A stretch of 64,000 nt of DNA from NCBI RefSeq assembly GCF_900104705.1, contig NZ_LT629734.1, forward strand, positions 2,542,001-2,606,000, given 5' to 3'. A model generated the notes under the pieces. The model did no database searches, had not been told where the DNA came from, and saw only the letters and a program-made list of their open reading frames with translations. Below are positions 52,511 to 63,703 of the stretch, in pieces (within the stretch, counting starts at the first letter, position 1; each line of letters begins with the position of its first letter). The DNA comes from Agrococcus carbonis (GTDB lineage Bacteria > Actinomycetota > Actinomycetes > Actinomycetales > Microbacteriaceae). Both the position numbers and the translations under genes were made by a program.

Positions 52511-55500
52511 ATGTTCTCCAAGCTCCTCGTCGCCAATCGAGGCGAGATCGCGATCCGGGCGTTCCGCGCCGCCAACGAGCTGGGCATCAAGACGGTCGCC
52601 GTCTTCGCCCACGAGGATCGCAACTCCCTCCACTGCCAGAAGGCCGACGAGGCGTACCAGATCGGCGAGCCCGGTCGCCCGGTGCGCGCCTACCTCACCG
52701 TGAGCGAGATCATCCGCGTCGCGAAGGACGCCGGCGCCGACGCCATCTACCCCGGCTACGGCTTCCTGAGCGAGAACCCCGAGCTCGCGACCGCCGCGGC
52801 CGAGGCGGGCATCACGTTCGTCGGCCCCGGACCCTCGGTGCTCGCCATGGCCGGCAACAAGGTGACGGCGAAGGAGCACGCGATCTCGGCCGGCGTGCCG
52901 GTGCTGCGCTCGACGCCCGCGACGACCGACCTCGAGGCGCTCCTCGCGGGCGCCGACGAGATCGGCTTCCCCGTGTTCTGCAAGGCGGTCGCCGGCGGCG
53001 GCGGGCGAGGGATGCGGCTCGTCCAGCGCCGCGAGGACCTCCGCGAGGCGCTCGAGGCCGCGATGCGCGAGGCCGACAGCGCGTTCGGCGACCCCACCAT
53101 GTTCATCGAGCAGGCCGTCGTCCGCCCGCGCCACATCGAGGTGCAGATCCTCGCCGACGCGACCGGGGAGACCGTGCACCTCTTCGAGCGGGACTGCTCG
53201 GTGCAGCGCCGGCACCAGAAGGTCGTCGAGCTCGCGCCCGCGCCCAACCTCAGCGAGGAGAAGCGGGCCGAGCTCTACCGCGACGCCGTCGCCTTCGCAC
53301 GGTCGATCGGCTACGTCAACGCGGGCACGGTCGAGTTCCTGCTCGACACCGCGGGCGAGCGGGCCGGCGAGCACGTCTTCATCGAGATGAACCCGCGCAT
53401 CCAGGTCGAGCACACCGTCACCGAGGAGATCACCGACGTCGACCTCGTCGCGAGCCAGATCCGCATCGCCGCGGGGGAGACGCTCGCCGAGCTGGGCCTG
53501 ACCCAGGACCAGATCGAGATGCACGGCGCCGCGCTGCAGTGCCGCGTGACGACCGAGAACCCCGCCGACGGGTTCCGCCCCGACACCGGCCGCATCACGG
53601 CCTACCGCTCGCCCGGCGGCGCCGGCGTGCGCCTCGACGGCGGCACGATCAACCCGGGCACCGAGGTGAGCCCGCACTTCGACTCGATGCTCGCGAAGGT
53701 CACGTGCCGCGGCCGCGACCTCGACACCGCCATCCGTCGCGCCCACCGCGCGGTGAGCGAGTTCCGCATCCGCGGCGTCGCCTCGAACATCCCCTTCCTG
53801 CTCAACCTGCTCGAGACCGAGGAGTTCCGCGCGGGCGACGTCTCGACGAACTTCATCGACGAGCACCCCGAGCTCACGCGCATCAACCCGCCGAAGGATC
53901 GCGCGTCGAAGGTGCTCGCGTGGCTCGCCGATGTCACGGTCAACAAGCCCAACGGCGAGGCCGACGGAGTCATCAACCCGGCGATCAAGCTGCCCGCGGT
54001 CGACGTCGACCTGCCGGCGCCCGACGGCGAGCGGCAGCGGCTGCAGGAGCTCGGGCCCGAGGGCTGGGCGAAGGCGCTGCGCGAGCGCACCTCGCTCGCG
54101 GTCACCGAGACCACCTTCCGCGACGCCCACCAGTCGCTGCTCGCGACCCGCGTGCGCACCGCCGACCTCGTGGCCGTCGCGCCGCACGTCGCGCGGCTCA
54201 CGCCGCAGCTGCTCTCGATGGAGGCCTGGGGCGGGGCGACCTACGACGTCGCGCTGCGGTTCCTCGGCGAAGACCCGTGGGAGCGCCTCGCGCGCATCCG
54301 CGAGGCGATGCCCAACATCCCGCTGCAGATGCTGCTGCGCGGCCGCAACACCGTCGGCTACACGCCGTACCCGACCGAGGTCACGAGCGCGTTCGTCGAC
54401 GAGGCCGCCCGCACGGGCATCGACGTCTTCCGCATCTTCGACGCGCTCAACGACGTCGACCAGATGCGCCCCGCGATCGACGCCGTACGCGGCACGGGAT
54501 CGACGGTCGCCGAGGTCGCGCTGTGCTACTCGGGCGACCTGCTGAACCCTGCAGAGGACCTCTACACGCTCGACTACTACCTGCGGCTCGCCGAGCGCAT
54601 CGTCGAGGCGGGCGCCCACGTGCTCGCCATCAAGGACATGGCGGGCCTGCTGCGCGCGGGCGCCGCATCGAAGCTCGTCGCGGCGCTCCGCGAGCGCTTC
54701 GACCTCCCGGTGCACCTCCACACGCACGACACCGCCGGCGGCCAGCTCGCCACCCTGCTCGCCGCATCCGCCGCCGGGGTCGACGCGGTCGACGTCGCGA
54801 GCGCCGCGATGTCGGGCACGACGAGCCAGCCCTCGATGTCGGCGCTCGTCGCCGCCGTCGCGCACACCGAGCGCGACACGGGCCTCTCGCTGCAGGCCGT
54901 GAGCGACCTCGAGCCCTACTGGGAGGCGGTCCGTCGCCTGTACAAGCCGTTCGAGTCGGGCCTGCCGGGCCCGACCGGGCGCGTGTACCACCACGAGATC
55001 CCCGGCGGCCAGCTCTCCAACCTGCGCCAGCAGGCGATCGCGCTCGGCCTCGCCGACGACTTCGAGAAGATCGAGGACTGGTACGCGGCGGCCTCGCGCA
55101 TCCTGGGCCGCCCGACGAAGGTCACGCCGTCGTCGAAGGTCGTCGGCGACCTCGCGCTGCAGCTCGTCGCGCAGGGCGTCGACCCCGACGACTTCGAGCG
55201 CGACCCGCGCAAGTACGACATCCCCGACTCGGTGATCGGCTTCATGGCGGGCGAGCTCGGCGACCTGCCCGGCGGCTGGCCCGAGCCCTTCCGCTCGAAG
55301 GTGCTCGAGGGCCGCGACGTCGACGTCTCGGTCAAGCCGCTCGCGCCCGAGCAGGCCGAGCGCCTGCAGACCCCCGGCGCCGACCGCCAGCACGCGCTCA
55401 ACGAGCTGCTGTTCCCCGGGCCCACCAAGGCGTTCGACGAGAGCCGCGCCCAGTACGGCGACCTCTCGGTCGTCGACACGATCGACTACCTGTACGGCAT

Positions 55501-55915
55501 GCAGGCCGGCGAGGAGCACCACGTCGGCATCGGCCGCGGCGTGACCCTCAACGTCGAGCTCGAGGCGGTCGGCGAGCCCGACGACGACGGCATGGTGACG
55601 GTCATGACGGTGCTCGGCGGCCAGCTGCGCCCCGTCTACGTGCGCGACCGCTCCGTCAAGGTCGACAAGCCGCAGGCCGAGAAGGCGGATGCGTCGGTGC
55701 CCGGCCAGGTCGCCGCCCCCTTCGCCGGGGCGGTCACCATCAAGGTCGCCGAGGGCGACACGCTCGCCGCGGGCGACGCGGTCGCGACGATCGAGGCGAT
55801 GAAGATGGAGGCGGCGATCACGACGCCGGTCGCCGGCATCGTGCAGCGCCTGGCGCTCACCGGCACGACCCCCGTCGAGGCGGGCGACCTCATCGCGGTG
55901 GTGGAGCCCGCATGA
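52511..55915 (+). CDS. pyc: Pyruvate carboxylase
   Basis: Biotin enzyme that carboxylates pyruvate to oxaloacetate (anaplerosis). At 1134 aa it is a single-chain enzyme. The biotin carboxylase/ATP-grasp domain (~1-450) has VANRGEIAIRAFRAANELG, KAVAGGGGRGMRLV and EMNPRIQVEHTVTEE. The carboxyltransferase domain (~530-830) has TTFRDAHQSLLATRVRT, the metal-site KDMAGLLRAGAA and HLHTHDTAGG. An allosteric linker and a biotinyl domain (biotin attached to Lys1098 in EAMKMEA) complete the chain. The stop overlaps the deformylase start (ATGA). Confidence 0.97.
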   Translation: MFSKLLVANRGEIAIRAFRAANELGIKTVAVFAHEDRNSLHCQKADEAYQIGEPGRPVRAYLTVSEIIRVAKDAGADAIYPGYGFLSENPELATAAAEAGITFVGPGPSVLAMAGNKVTAKEHAISAGVPVLRSTPATTDLEALLAGADEIGFPVFCKAVAGGGGRGMRLVQRREDLREALEAAMREADSAFGDPTMFIEQAVVRPRHIEVQILADATGETVHLFERDCSVQRRHQKVVELAPAPNLSEEKRAELYRDAVAFARSIGYVNAGTVEFLLDTAGERAGEHVFIEMNPRIQVEHTVTEEITDVDLVASQIRIAAGETLAELGLTQDQIEMHGAALQCRVTTENPADGFRPDTGRITAYRSPGGAGVRLDGGTINPGTEVSPHFDSMLAKVTCRGRDLDTAIRRAHRAVSEFRIRGVASNIPFLLNLLETEEFRAGDVSTNFIDEHPELTRINPPKDRASKVLAWLADVTVNKPNGEADGVINPAIKLPAVDVDLPAPDGERQRLQELGPEGWAKALRERTSLAVTETTFRDAHQSLLATRVRTADLVAVAPHVARLTPQLLSMEAWGGATYDVALRFLGEDPWERLARIREAMPNIPLQMLLRGRNTVGYTPYPTEVTSAFVDEAARTGIDVFRIFDALNDVDQMRPAIDAVRGTGSTVAEVALCYSGDLLNPAEDLYTLDYYLRLAERIVEAGAHVLAIKDMAGLLRAGAASKLVAALRERFDLPVHLHTHDTAGGQLATLLAASAAGVDAVDVASAAMSGTTSQPSMSALVAAVAHTERDTGLSLQAVSDLEPYWEAVRRLYKPFESGLPGPTGRVYHHEIPGGQLSNLRQQAIALGLADDFEKIEDWYAAASRILGRPTKVTPSSKVVGDLALQLVAQGVDPDDFERDPRKYDIPDSVIGFMAGELGDLPGGWPEPFRSKVLEGRDVDVSVKPLAPEQAERLQTPGADRQHALNELLFPGPTKAFDESRAQYGDLSVVDTIDYLYGMQAGEEHHVGIGRGVTLNVELEAVGEPDDDGMVTVMTVLGGQLRPVYVRDRSVKVDKPQAEKADASVPGQVAAPFAGAVTIKVAEGDTLAAGDAVATIEAMKMEAAITTPVAGIVQRLALTGTTPVEAGDLIAVVEPA

Positions 55916-56403
55916 CGGTGCGCGAGATCCGGGTCTTCGGCGACCCCGTGCTGCGGGAGCGCGCGGCCCCCGTCGACCCCGCCGACCCAGCGACCGCCGC
56001 GCTCGTGCAGGACCTGCTCGACACCGTCGTGGTGCCCGGCCGGGCCGGGGTCGCAGCGTGCCAGATCGGCGTCGCGAAGGCGGCGTTCTCCTACGCCGTC
56101 GACGGCGAGGTCGGCTACGTGCTCAACCCGCGCATCGACGAGGTGCGCGGCGAGCCGCAGCTCGTGGACGAGGGCTGCCTCTCGGTGCCCGAGCTCGGCT
56201 TCCCGACGCCGCGCCACCCGTACTGCCGGGTCGTCGGCGTCGACCTCGAGGGCGATGAGGTCGTGCTCGAGGGCGAGGGGCTCATGGCGCAGATGCTGCA
56301 GCACGAGATGGGCCACCTCGATGGCCTGCTCTACCTGCAGGCGCTCGAGAAGGAGATGCGCTCGGCGGCGATGGCCGAGGTGCGCAAGGCCTCCTGGTAC
56401 TGA
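55912..56403 (+). CDS. def: Peptide deformylase
   Basis: Removes the N-formyl group from nascent proteins. The 163-aa metalloenzyme has the three family motifs: GRAGVAACQIG (motif 1, with Cys in place of the usual Pro), DEGCLSVP (motif 2, metal Cys) and QHEMGHLDG (motif 3, HExxH). Coupled to pyc and followed by a strong terminator. It may be a second deformylase, because motif 1 departs slightly from the standard GxGLAAPQ. Confidence 0.93.
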   Translation: MTVREIRVFGDPVLRERAAPVDPADPATAALVQDLLDTVVVPGRAGVAACQIGVAKAAFSYAVDGEVGYVLNPRIDEVRGEPQLVDEGCLSVPELGFPTPRHPYCRVVGVDLEGDEVVLEGEGLMAQMLQHEMGHLDGLLYLQALEKEMRSAAMAEVRKASWY

Positions 56404-56409
56404 CGCAGA

Positions 56410-56445
56410 CGGCGAGGGCCCCCGCGATCGCGGGGGCCCTCGCCG
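56410..56445 (+). terminator. Bidirectional terminator between def and the acyl-CoA synthetase gene
   Basis: A perfect 36-base palindrome (16-bp stem, GATC centre), starting CGGCGAGGGCCCCCGC, between the convergent stops at 56403 and 56464. Confidence 0.9.
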
Positions 56446-56463
56446 TGTGCGGCGCGGCGCCGC

Positions 56464-58296
56464 TCAGTCGACGTCGTGCGCCGTGGAGTTCGACGCGTAG
56501 ATGTCGTCGATCTGGGCGGCGAAGTCCTGCAGGATGTTGTGCCGCTTGATCGACATCTTGGGCGTCAGGTGGCCGTTGGCCTCGATGAACTCGATGGGGA
56601 GGATCGCGAACTTCCTCACCGACTCGGCGCGGGAGACCTGCTTGTTGGCGCGCTGGATCGCCGAGCGGACCTCCTCGATCACCGCGGGGTGCGCGGCGGC
56701 CTCCTCGAGCGACATCGAGCCGTCGTGCCCGTTGTTCGCGAGCCACGTCGCGAGCATCTCGGAGTCGAGGGTGATGAGCGCGGCGACGAACTTGCGCTGA
56801 TCGCCCACGACGACGGGCTGGCCGACGATCGTGTTCGCGCGGATCGGGTCCTCGAGGGTGTTCGGCGCGACGTTCTTGCCGCCGGCGGTGACGATGAGCT
56901 CCTTCTTGCGGCCCGTGATGGTGAGGTAGCCGTCGGCGTCGAGCGCGCCGATGTCGCCGGTGCGGAACCAGCCGTCCTCGGTGAACGCCTCGGCGGTGGC
57001 CTGCTCGTTCTTCCAGTAGCCGTCGAAGACGCACACGCCCTTCGCGAGCACCTCGCCGTCCTCCGCGATGCGCACGCCGTTGCCCGGCAGCGCCGGTCCC
57101 ACGGTGCCGATCTTGAACTTGTCGGGCAGGTTCACCGTCACGGGCGCCGTCGTCTCGGTGAGGCCGTAGCCCTCGAGGATCCGGATGCCGAGCGAGCGGT
57201 AGAAGTGCGCGAGGAACGTGCCGAGCGGTGCCGAACCCGAGACGGCGTACTTGACGTTGCCGCCGAGCGCGGTGCGCAGCTTCTTGAGCACGAGCGCGTC
57301 GAGCACCGCGAAGCGCAGCTTGAGGCCGAGCGGCACGTGCCCGGCGTCGAGCGCCTTCGAGTGCGCGACGGCGGCGTGCGCGGCGGCGCGGAAGATCTTG
57401 CCCTTGCCGCCTGCCTCCGCCTTCTGCTCGCTCGCGTTGTAGACCTTCTCGAAGACGCGGGGGACCGCGAGGAAGAACGTCGGCTTGAACGAGCCCATCG
57501 AGGGCAGCAGCTTCTTGGTGTCGGACTGGTGGCCGACCCGCACCGCCGCCGCGACGCCGAGCACCGAGATGAAGCGGGCGAAGACGTGCGCCTGGGTCAC
57601 GAACAGCAGCGTCGACGAGCCGGGGCCGACGACCTCGGCGAGCGCCGTCTTGGCGTTCCGGCACAGCTCGACGAAGTTGGCGTGCGTGAGCATCGTGCCC
57701 TTGGGCCTGCCGGTCGAGCCCGAGGTGTAGATGAGCGTCGCGAGGTCGGCGCCGTCGGCGAGTGCGCGGCGGCGCTCGATCTCGTCGTCGGCGACATCCT
57801 TGCCCTGTTCGACGAGGCGGTCGAGGTCGCCGCGGTCGATGCGCCACACGTCGGTGACTGCAGGGAGGTCGCCGTGCGCCTCGTCGAAGCGCGAGACGAG
57901 CTCGGCGTCCTCGAGGATGACGCGCGTCGCGCCGCTGTCCGAGAGGATCCACTGGATCTGCGAGGGCGCCGAGGTCTCGTAGACCGGCACCATGCGGGCA
58001 CCGGCGTAGAAGAGCGCGAAGTCGACGAGCGAGAACTCGTAGCGCACCTTGCACATGAAGCCGACGAAGTCGCCCGGCTGCACGCCGGCGGCGACGAAGC
58101 CCTTGGCGAGGGCGACCACCTGGCGGCGGAACTCCGTGCTCGAGATGTCGCGCCAGCCCTCGCCGTCGGGGACTGCGAACAGGGGAGCGTCGGGGTACTG
58201 CCGCACCGTGTCCTCGAGCAGGTCGGTGATGTTGGCCTGAGGATCGGCGGCGACGACGGGCGGGACGACCCCCTCGGGGGCGGTGAGCTCTGGCAC
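56464..58296 (-). CDS. Long-chain acyl-CoA synthetase (AMP-dependent)
   Basis: Activates fatty acids to acyl-CoA through an acyl-adenylate. The 610-aa ANL-superfamily enzyme has the P-loop ATLIYTSGSTGRPKGTMLTHANF, the adenine motif ILEGYGLTETTAPVTVNLP, GWFRTGDIGALDADGYLTITGRKKELIVTAGGKNV and the C-terminal swivel lysine region. It resembles FadD15-type synthetases, which in mycobacteria lie near the acyltransferase and DAHP synthase genes as here. The GTG start at 58296 has AAGGAG upstream. Confidence 0.93.
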   Translation of the reverse strand: MPELTAPEGVVPPVVAADPQANITDLLEDTVRQYPDAPLFAVPDGEGWRDISSTEFRRQVVALAKGFVAAGVQPGDFVGFMCKVRYEFSLVDFALFYAGARMVPVYETSAPSQIQWILSDSGATRVILEDAELVSRFDEAHGDLPAVTDVWRIDRGDLDRLVEQGKDVADDEIERRRALADGADLATLIYTSGSTGRPKGTMLTHANFVELCRNAKTALAEVVGPGSSTLLFVTQAHVFARFISVLGVAAAVRVGHQSDTKKLLPSMGSFKPTFFLAVPRVFEKVYNASEQKAEAGGKGKIFRAAAHAAVAHSKALDAGHVPLGLKLRFAVLDALVLKKLRTALGGNVKYAVSGSAPLGTFLAHFYRSLGIRILEGYGLTETTAPVTVNLPDKFKIGTVGPALPGNGVRIAEDGEVLAKGVCVFDGYWKNEQATAEAFTEDGWFRTGDIGALDADGYLTITGRKKELIVTAGGKNVAPNTLEDPIRANTIVGQPVVVGDQRKFVAALITLDSEMLATWLANNGHDGSMSLEEAAAHPAVIEEVRSAIQRANKQVSRAESVRKFAILPIEFIEANGHLTPKMSIKRHNILQDFAAQIDDIYASNSTAHDVD

Positions 58297-58376
58297 TGGG
58301 ACTCCTTCGGCGTGCGTGCGTCGCTCCAGTCTAGGGTCGGCGCGCCGCCGGGGACGGCAGCGCGGACGCATGTCCG

Positions 58377-58396
58377 GGGCAGGCGCTCGCCTGCCC
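58377..58396 (+). promoter_or_regulatory. Perfect dyad in the divergent fadD/plsC region
   Basis: GGGCAGGCG-CT-CGCCTGCCC, 9-bp arms with a 2-base centre, directly abutting the -10-like TAGGCT (58397-58402) of the acyltransferase gene. Its position suits a repressor operator shared by the divergent lipid genes. Confidence 0.45.
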
Positions 58397-58424
58397 TAGG
58401 CTCGTGGGGCGAACGGGAGGTGCG

Positions 58425-59132
58425 ATGTTCTACTGGCTGCTGCGGCACTGGATCGTCGGTCCGTACATGACACGGGTCTTCCGGCCGTGGGTGGTCGGGC
58501 TCGAGAACATCCCCGAGCACGGCGGCGCGATCATCGCCGGCAACCACCTCTCGGTGATCGACTCCTTCCTCATGCCGCTCGTGCTCGACCGTCGGGTCTA
58601 CTTCCTCGCGAAGTCCGACTACTTCACCGGCAAGGGGCTCAAGGGCAAGCTCGTGCGCTGGTTCTTCCTCGGCGTCGGTCAGCTTCCGATGGATCGCTCG
58701 GGCGGCTCGAAGAGCTCGCAGAGCCTCGACGCCGCGCTCGAGAAGCTGCAGGAGGGCCAGCTCATCGGCATCTACCCCGAGGGCACGCGCAGCCCCGACG
58801 GGAAGCTCTACCGCGGCCGCACCGGCGTCGCCCGCATGGTGCTCGACGCCCGCGTGCCGGTCGTGCCGTGCGTCATGGTCGACACCGAGAAGGTCATGCC
58901 CATCGGCCGCAGCCTGCCGCGCGTCGGCCGCATCGGCATCATCTTCGGCGAGCCGCTCGACTTCTCGCGCTACTACAACCTCGAGGGCGACCGCTTCGTG
59001 CTGCGCTCGATCACCGACGAGATCATGGTGACGCTCAACCGCATCTCCGACCAGGAGTACGTCGACGTCTACGCATCGAGCGTCAAGGCCCGGGTCGAGG
59101 CGGAGCGCAAGGCGCTCGCCGCCCGTCGCTGA
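58425..59132 (+). CDS. 1-acyl-sn-glycerol-3-phosphate acyltransferase family protein
   Basis: Membrane-associated acyltransferase that acylates lysophosphatidic acid in phospholipid synthesis. The 235-aa protein shows the four PlsC boxes: IIAGNHLSVIDSFLMP (NHxSxxD), VYFLAKSDYFTGKG, LIGIYPEGTRSPDGKLYRGRTG and VPVVPCVMVDTEKVMP. The ATG follows GGGAGG. It lies next to the divergent acyl-CoA synthetase, an arrangement shared with mycobacteria (Rv2182c region). Confidence 0.93.
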   Translation: MFYWLLRHWIVGPYMTRVFRPWVVGLENIPEHGGAIIAGNHLSVIDSFLMPLVLDRRVYFLAKSDYFTGKGLKGKLVRWFFLGVGQLPMDRSGGSKSSQSLDAALEKLQEGQLIGIYPEGTRSPDGKLYRGRTGVARMVLDARVPVVPCVMVDTEKVMPIGRSLPRVGRIGIIFGEPLDFSRYYNLEGDRFVLRSITDEIMVTLNRISDQEYVDVYASSVKARVEAERKALAARR

Positions 59133-59196
59133 GCACACGCCCCGCAGTAGACTGGGATGTCGGCGCACCTCGGCGCCGCCCGACATTGAGGCACGC

Positions 59197-60579
59197 ATGA
59201 CTGACACGATCGCGACCCCCGGCCTTCTGGAGCACGGCTCCATCGAGCAGGGCCTCGACGCGTATCGCGCACTGCCGATCAAGCAGCAGCCCACGTGGCT
59301 CGACGAGGCAGAGGTCGAGCGCGTGCGTCGCGAGCTGCGCAGCGCCCCGCCGCTCGTGTTCGCGGGCGAGGTCGACATGCTGCGCGACCGGCTCGCCGCC
59401 GCGGCGCGCGGCGAGGCCTTCCTGCTGCAGGGCGGCGACTGCGCCGAGACGTTCGCGGGCGCGACGGCCGACAACATCCGCAGCCGGGTGAAGACCATCC
59501 TGCAGATGGCGGTCGTGCTCACCTACGGCGCCGCGATGCCCGTCATCAAGATGGGCCGCATGGCGGGCCAGTTCGCGAAGCCTCGCTCGAGCGACTCCGA
59601 GACCCGCGGCGACCTGACGCTCCCGGCCTACCGCGGCGACATCGTCAACGGCTACGACTTCACGCCCGAGTCGCGCGCGGCCGACCCGCAGCGCATCCTG
59701 CGCGGCTACCACATGGCCGCCTCGACGCTGAACCTCGTGCGCGCGTTCACGCAGGGCGGCTTCGCCGACCTGCGGCAGGTGCATTCCTGGAACAAGGGCT
59801 TCGCCGAGAACCCCTCGTTCGCGCGCTACGAGGCGCTCGCCGCCGAGATCGACCGCGCCGTGCGCTTCATGGAGGCCGCGGGCGCCAACTTCGACGAGCT
59901 CAAGGGCGTCGAGTTCTTCACGGGCCACGAGGGCCTGCTCATGGACTACGAGCGCCCGCTCACGCGCATCGACTCGCGCACGGGCCTCGCCTACAACACC
60001 TCGAGCCACTTCCAGTGGATCGGGGAGCGCACCCGCGAGCTCGACGGCGCGCACGTCGACTTCTTCTCGCGCGTGCGCAACCCCATCGGCGTGAAGCTCG
60101 GTCCCACGACGACGCCCGCCGACATGGAGGCGCTCGTCGACCGGCTCGACCCCGAGCGCGAGCCCGGCCGCCTCACGTTCATCACCCGCATGGGCGCCGG
60201 CCGCATCCGCGACGTCCTGCCGGGCCTGCTCGAGGCCTCGAAGTCGCTCGAGTCGACGCCGCTGTGGGTCACCGACCCGATGCACGGCAACGGCATCACG
60301 ACGAAGAACGGCTACAAGTCGCGCCGCTTCGACGACGTGGTCGACGAGGTGCGCGGCTTCTTCGAGGCGCACCGCCAGGTCGGCACGTTCCCGGGCGGCA
60401 TCCACGTCGAGCTCACCGGCGACGACGTCACCGAGTGCCTCGGCGGCTCGGAGGACATCGACGAGGTCGCGCTCGAGTCGCGCTACGAGTCGCTGTGCGA
60501 CCCGCGCCTGAACCACATGCAGTCGCTCGAGCTCGCGTTCCTCGTGGCCGAGGAGCTGCGGGCCGCGCCGCGCCCGTAG
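59197..60579 (+). CDS. aroG: Class II 3-deoxy-7-phosphoheptulonate (DAHP) synthase
   Basis: First step of the shikimate pathway (PEP plus erythrose-4-phosphate). The 460-aa protein is the plant/mycobacterial class II form: EAFLLQGGDCAETFAG, PVIKMGRMAGQFAKPRS, WNKGFAENPS, HEGLLMDYERPLTR, WVTDPMHGNGI and GGIHVELTGDDVTECLGG. Members are inhibited by aromatic amino acids and may pair with chorismate mutase. TAGACT ~39 bases upstream is a possible -10. Confidence 0.95.
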   Translation: MTDTIATPGLLEHGSIEQGLDAYRALPIKQQPTWLDEAEVERVRRELRSAPPLVFAGEVDMLRDRLAAAARGEAFLLQGGDCAETFAGATADNIRSRVKTILQMAVVLTYGAAMPVIKMGRMAGQFAKPRSSDSETRGDLTLPAYRGDIVNGYDFTPESRAADPQRILRGYHMAASTLNLVRAFTQGGFADLRQVHSWNKGFAENPSFARYEALAAEIDRAVRFMEAAGANFDELKGVEFFTGHEGLLMDYERPLTRIDSRTGLAYNTSSHFQWIGERTRELDGAHVDFFSRVRNPIGVKLGPTTTPADMEALVDRLDPEREPGRLTFITRMGAGRIRDVLPGLLEASKSLESTPLWVTDPMHGNGITTKNGYKSRRFDDVVDEVRGFFEAHRQVGTFPGGIHVELTGDDVTECLGGSEDIDEVALESRYESLCDPRLNHMQSLELAFLVAEELRAAPRP

Positions 60580-60613
60580 CGGCAGCCGGGCGGATGCGCG
60601 GGCGGCGGCCGCG

Positions 60614-62536
<1,923 letters not shown>

Positions 62537-62542
62537 CCACAG

Positions 62543-62548
62543 AGGATA
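62543..62548 (-). promoter_or_regulatory. -10-like hexamer for the PASTA kinase gene
   Basis: TATCCT on the minus strand followed by 6 bases and GTG 62536. Confidence 0.5.
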
Positions 62549-62602
62549 GGCGCTGCTGTGCTCGCGAGGGGTGTTCCACGCCGCGTCGCGCGGGAGTCAG
62601 GG

Positions 62603-62608
62603 CATGAT
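62603..62608 (+). promoter_or_regulatory. -10-like hexamer for the Rv2175c-like gene
   Basis: CATGAT followed by 6 bases and GTG 62615. It lies back-to-back with the kinase promoter within 79 bases, so the kinase and its likely substrate share one control region. Confidence 0.35.
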
Positions 62609-62614
62609 GGATGC

Positions 62615-62962
62615 GTGACGCAAGACGTTGAGGCGCAGGACGCCGTGTGGCTCACCGTGCCCGACCTCGTCGAGATGCTCGACGAGCCGGTCGGGCGCAT
62701 CCATCGACTGATCCAGGAGCACCGCCTGCCGGCCACGCGCCGGAACGGTCCGCTGCAGGTGCCCGCCGCGTGCATCCGTGACGGCGAGCCGATGTCGGAG
62801 GTGCGCGGCACGCTGCTCGTGCTGCTCGACCTCGGCTTCACCGAGGACGAGGCGATCGACTGGCTGCTCGGCGACGACGACGCGCTCGGCACGACGCCGA
62901 TCGACGCGCTCCGCCAGGGCCGCAAGGCCGAGGTGCGCCGCGTCGCCCAGACGCAGGGCTGA
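62615..62962 (+). CDS. Rv2175c-like DNA-binding protein
   Basis: A 115-aa helix-turn-helix protein. VWLTVPDLVEMLDEPVGRIHRLIQEHRLPATRRNGPLQVP is a winged-helix-like DNA-binding N-terminus, and GTLLVLLDLGFTEDEAIDWLLGDDDALGTTPIDALRQGRK is the C-terminal domain of the family. In M. tuberculosis the homologue is phosphorylated by PknL, its divergent neighbour, which loosens DNA binding. The same divergent pairing here predicts the same relation. A REP-like array begins 10 bases after the stop. Confidence 0.88.
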   Translation: MTQDVEAQDAVWLTVPDLVEMLDEPVGRIHRLIQEHRLPATRRNGPLQVPAACIRDGEPMSEVRGTLLVLLDLGFTEDEAIDWLLGDDDALGTTPIDALRQGRKAEVRRVAQTQG

Positions 62963-62972
62963 GCGACCCCCT

Positions 62973-63313
62973 CGCTGATCGAGCAGCGCGAAGCGCCCCT
63001 CGCTGATCGAGTAGCGCGAAGCGCGTATCGAGATCCGCCGCCGCTTCGCTGATCGAGTAGCGCGAAGCGCGTATCGAGATCCGCAGCCCCCTCGCTGATC
63101 GAGTAGCGCGAAGCGCGTATCGAGATCCCGCTGTCCCCTCGCTGATCGAGTAGCGCGAAGCGCGTATCGGGATCCGCCGTCGCTTCGCTGATCGAGTAGC
63201 GCGAAGCGCGTATCGAGATCCGCCGTCGCTTCGCTGATCGAGTAGCGCGAAGCGCGTATCGGGATCCGCCGCCCCCTCGCTGATCGAGTAGCGCGAAGCG
63301 CGTATCGGGATCC
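62973..63313 (+). repeat. 46-bp tandem REP-like array, left of the GIY-YIG gene
   Basis: Seven full copies of a ~36-base element that opens CGCTGATCGAGTAGCGCG and closes GCGTATCGAGATCC (or GGGATCC), starting at 63001, 63047, 63093, 63140, 63186, 63232 and 63278, preceded by a truncated copy at 62973. The period is 46 bp (one 47). The element is an imperfect palindrome: GATC ends, inner CGCG-AAG-CGCG hairpin. The 10-11 base spacers are similar to each other (CGCCG(C/T)CGCTT or CCGCAGCCCCCT types). The 411-bp gap between genes contains only this array and 60 bases of leader. Confidence 0.93.
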
Positions 63314-63373
63314 CGCTCCACAGGCAGCGCATCCCACGAACGTCTGCCGGCCCCGCCATGGCACCCTCTGCCG

Positions 63374-63703
63374 ATGCCATGGGTCTACATCCTCCGCTGC
63401 AGCGACGGCTCGACCTACGTCGGGAGCACCCGCGACATCGATCGCCGCGTGGATCAGCATCAGCGCGGGGCGGGCGCTGAGTACACGCGGCGCCGACTCC
63501 CAGTCGAGCTCGCCTTCGCGCACTTCGACGAGTCGGTAGCTGCCGCGTTCGCGCTCGAGAAGCAGATCCAGGGATGGAGCCGGGCCAAGCGCGAGGCGCT
63601 CATCCTGGGCGACTTCGAAGGGATCGCTCGAGCGGCGAAGAAGCGCGACTGGGAGGGGTTCCGGCGGCGACGCGGCGCGACGGAGCGCGGGGAGCTCTCG
63701 TGA
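63374..63703 (+). CDS. GIY-YIG nuclease family protein
   Basis: A 109-aa single-domain GIY-YIG (URI/YhbQ-type) endonuclease. The motif is WVYILRCSDGSTYVGSTRDIDRR: tyrosines in VYI and TYVG and the arginine in the following helix are catalytic positions. The metal-binding glutamate is in ALEKQIQGWSRAKREALIL. The C-terminal ~25 residues are basic and could bind DNA. It lies alone between a forward REP-like array (62973-63313) and inverted copies that overlap its own stop codon (63700 onward), so the gene and flanking palindromes look like one unit. No Shine-Dalgarno is evident. Stand-alone GIY-YIG proteins have unknown roles. Confidence 0.9.
   Translation: MPWVYILRCSDGSTYVGSTRDIDRRVDQHQRGAGAEYTRRRLPVELAFAHFDESVAAAFALEKQIQGWSRAKREALILGDFEGIARAAKKRDWEGFRRRRGATERGELS

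Noticed and set aside
62973..63313. Possible CRISPR array (regular 36-bp repeats)
   Set aside because: Spacers are only 10-11 bases and resemble one another, the repeats are palindromic and occur inverted downstream, and no cas genes are present.
62597..63523. Long minus-strand ORFs through the 46-bp array (repeating peptides such as RYALRATRSA)
   Set aside because: They are the tandem repeat read in frame. The peptide period follows the DNA period and no start, ribosome site or domain supports them.
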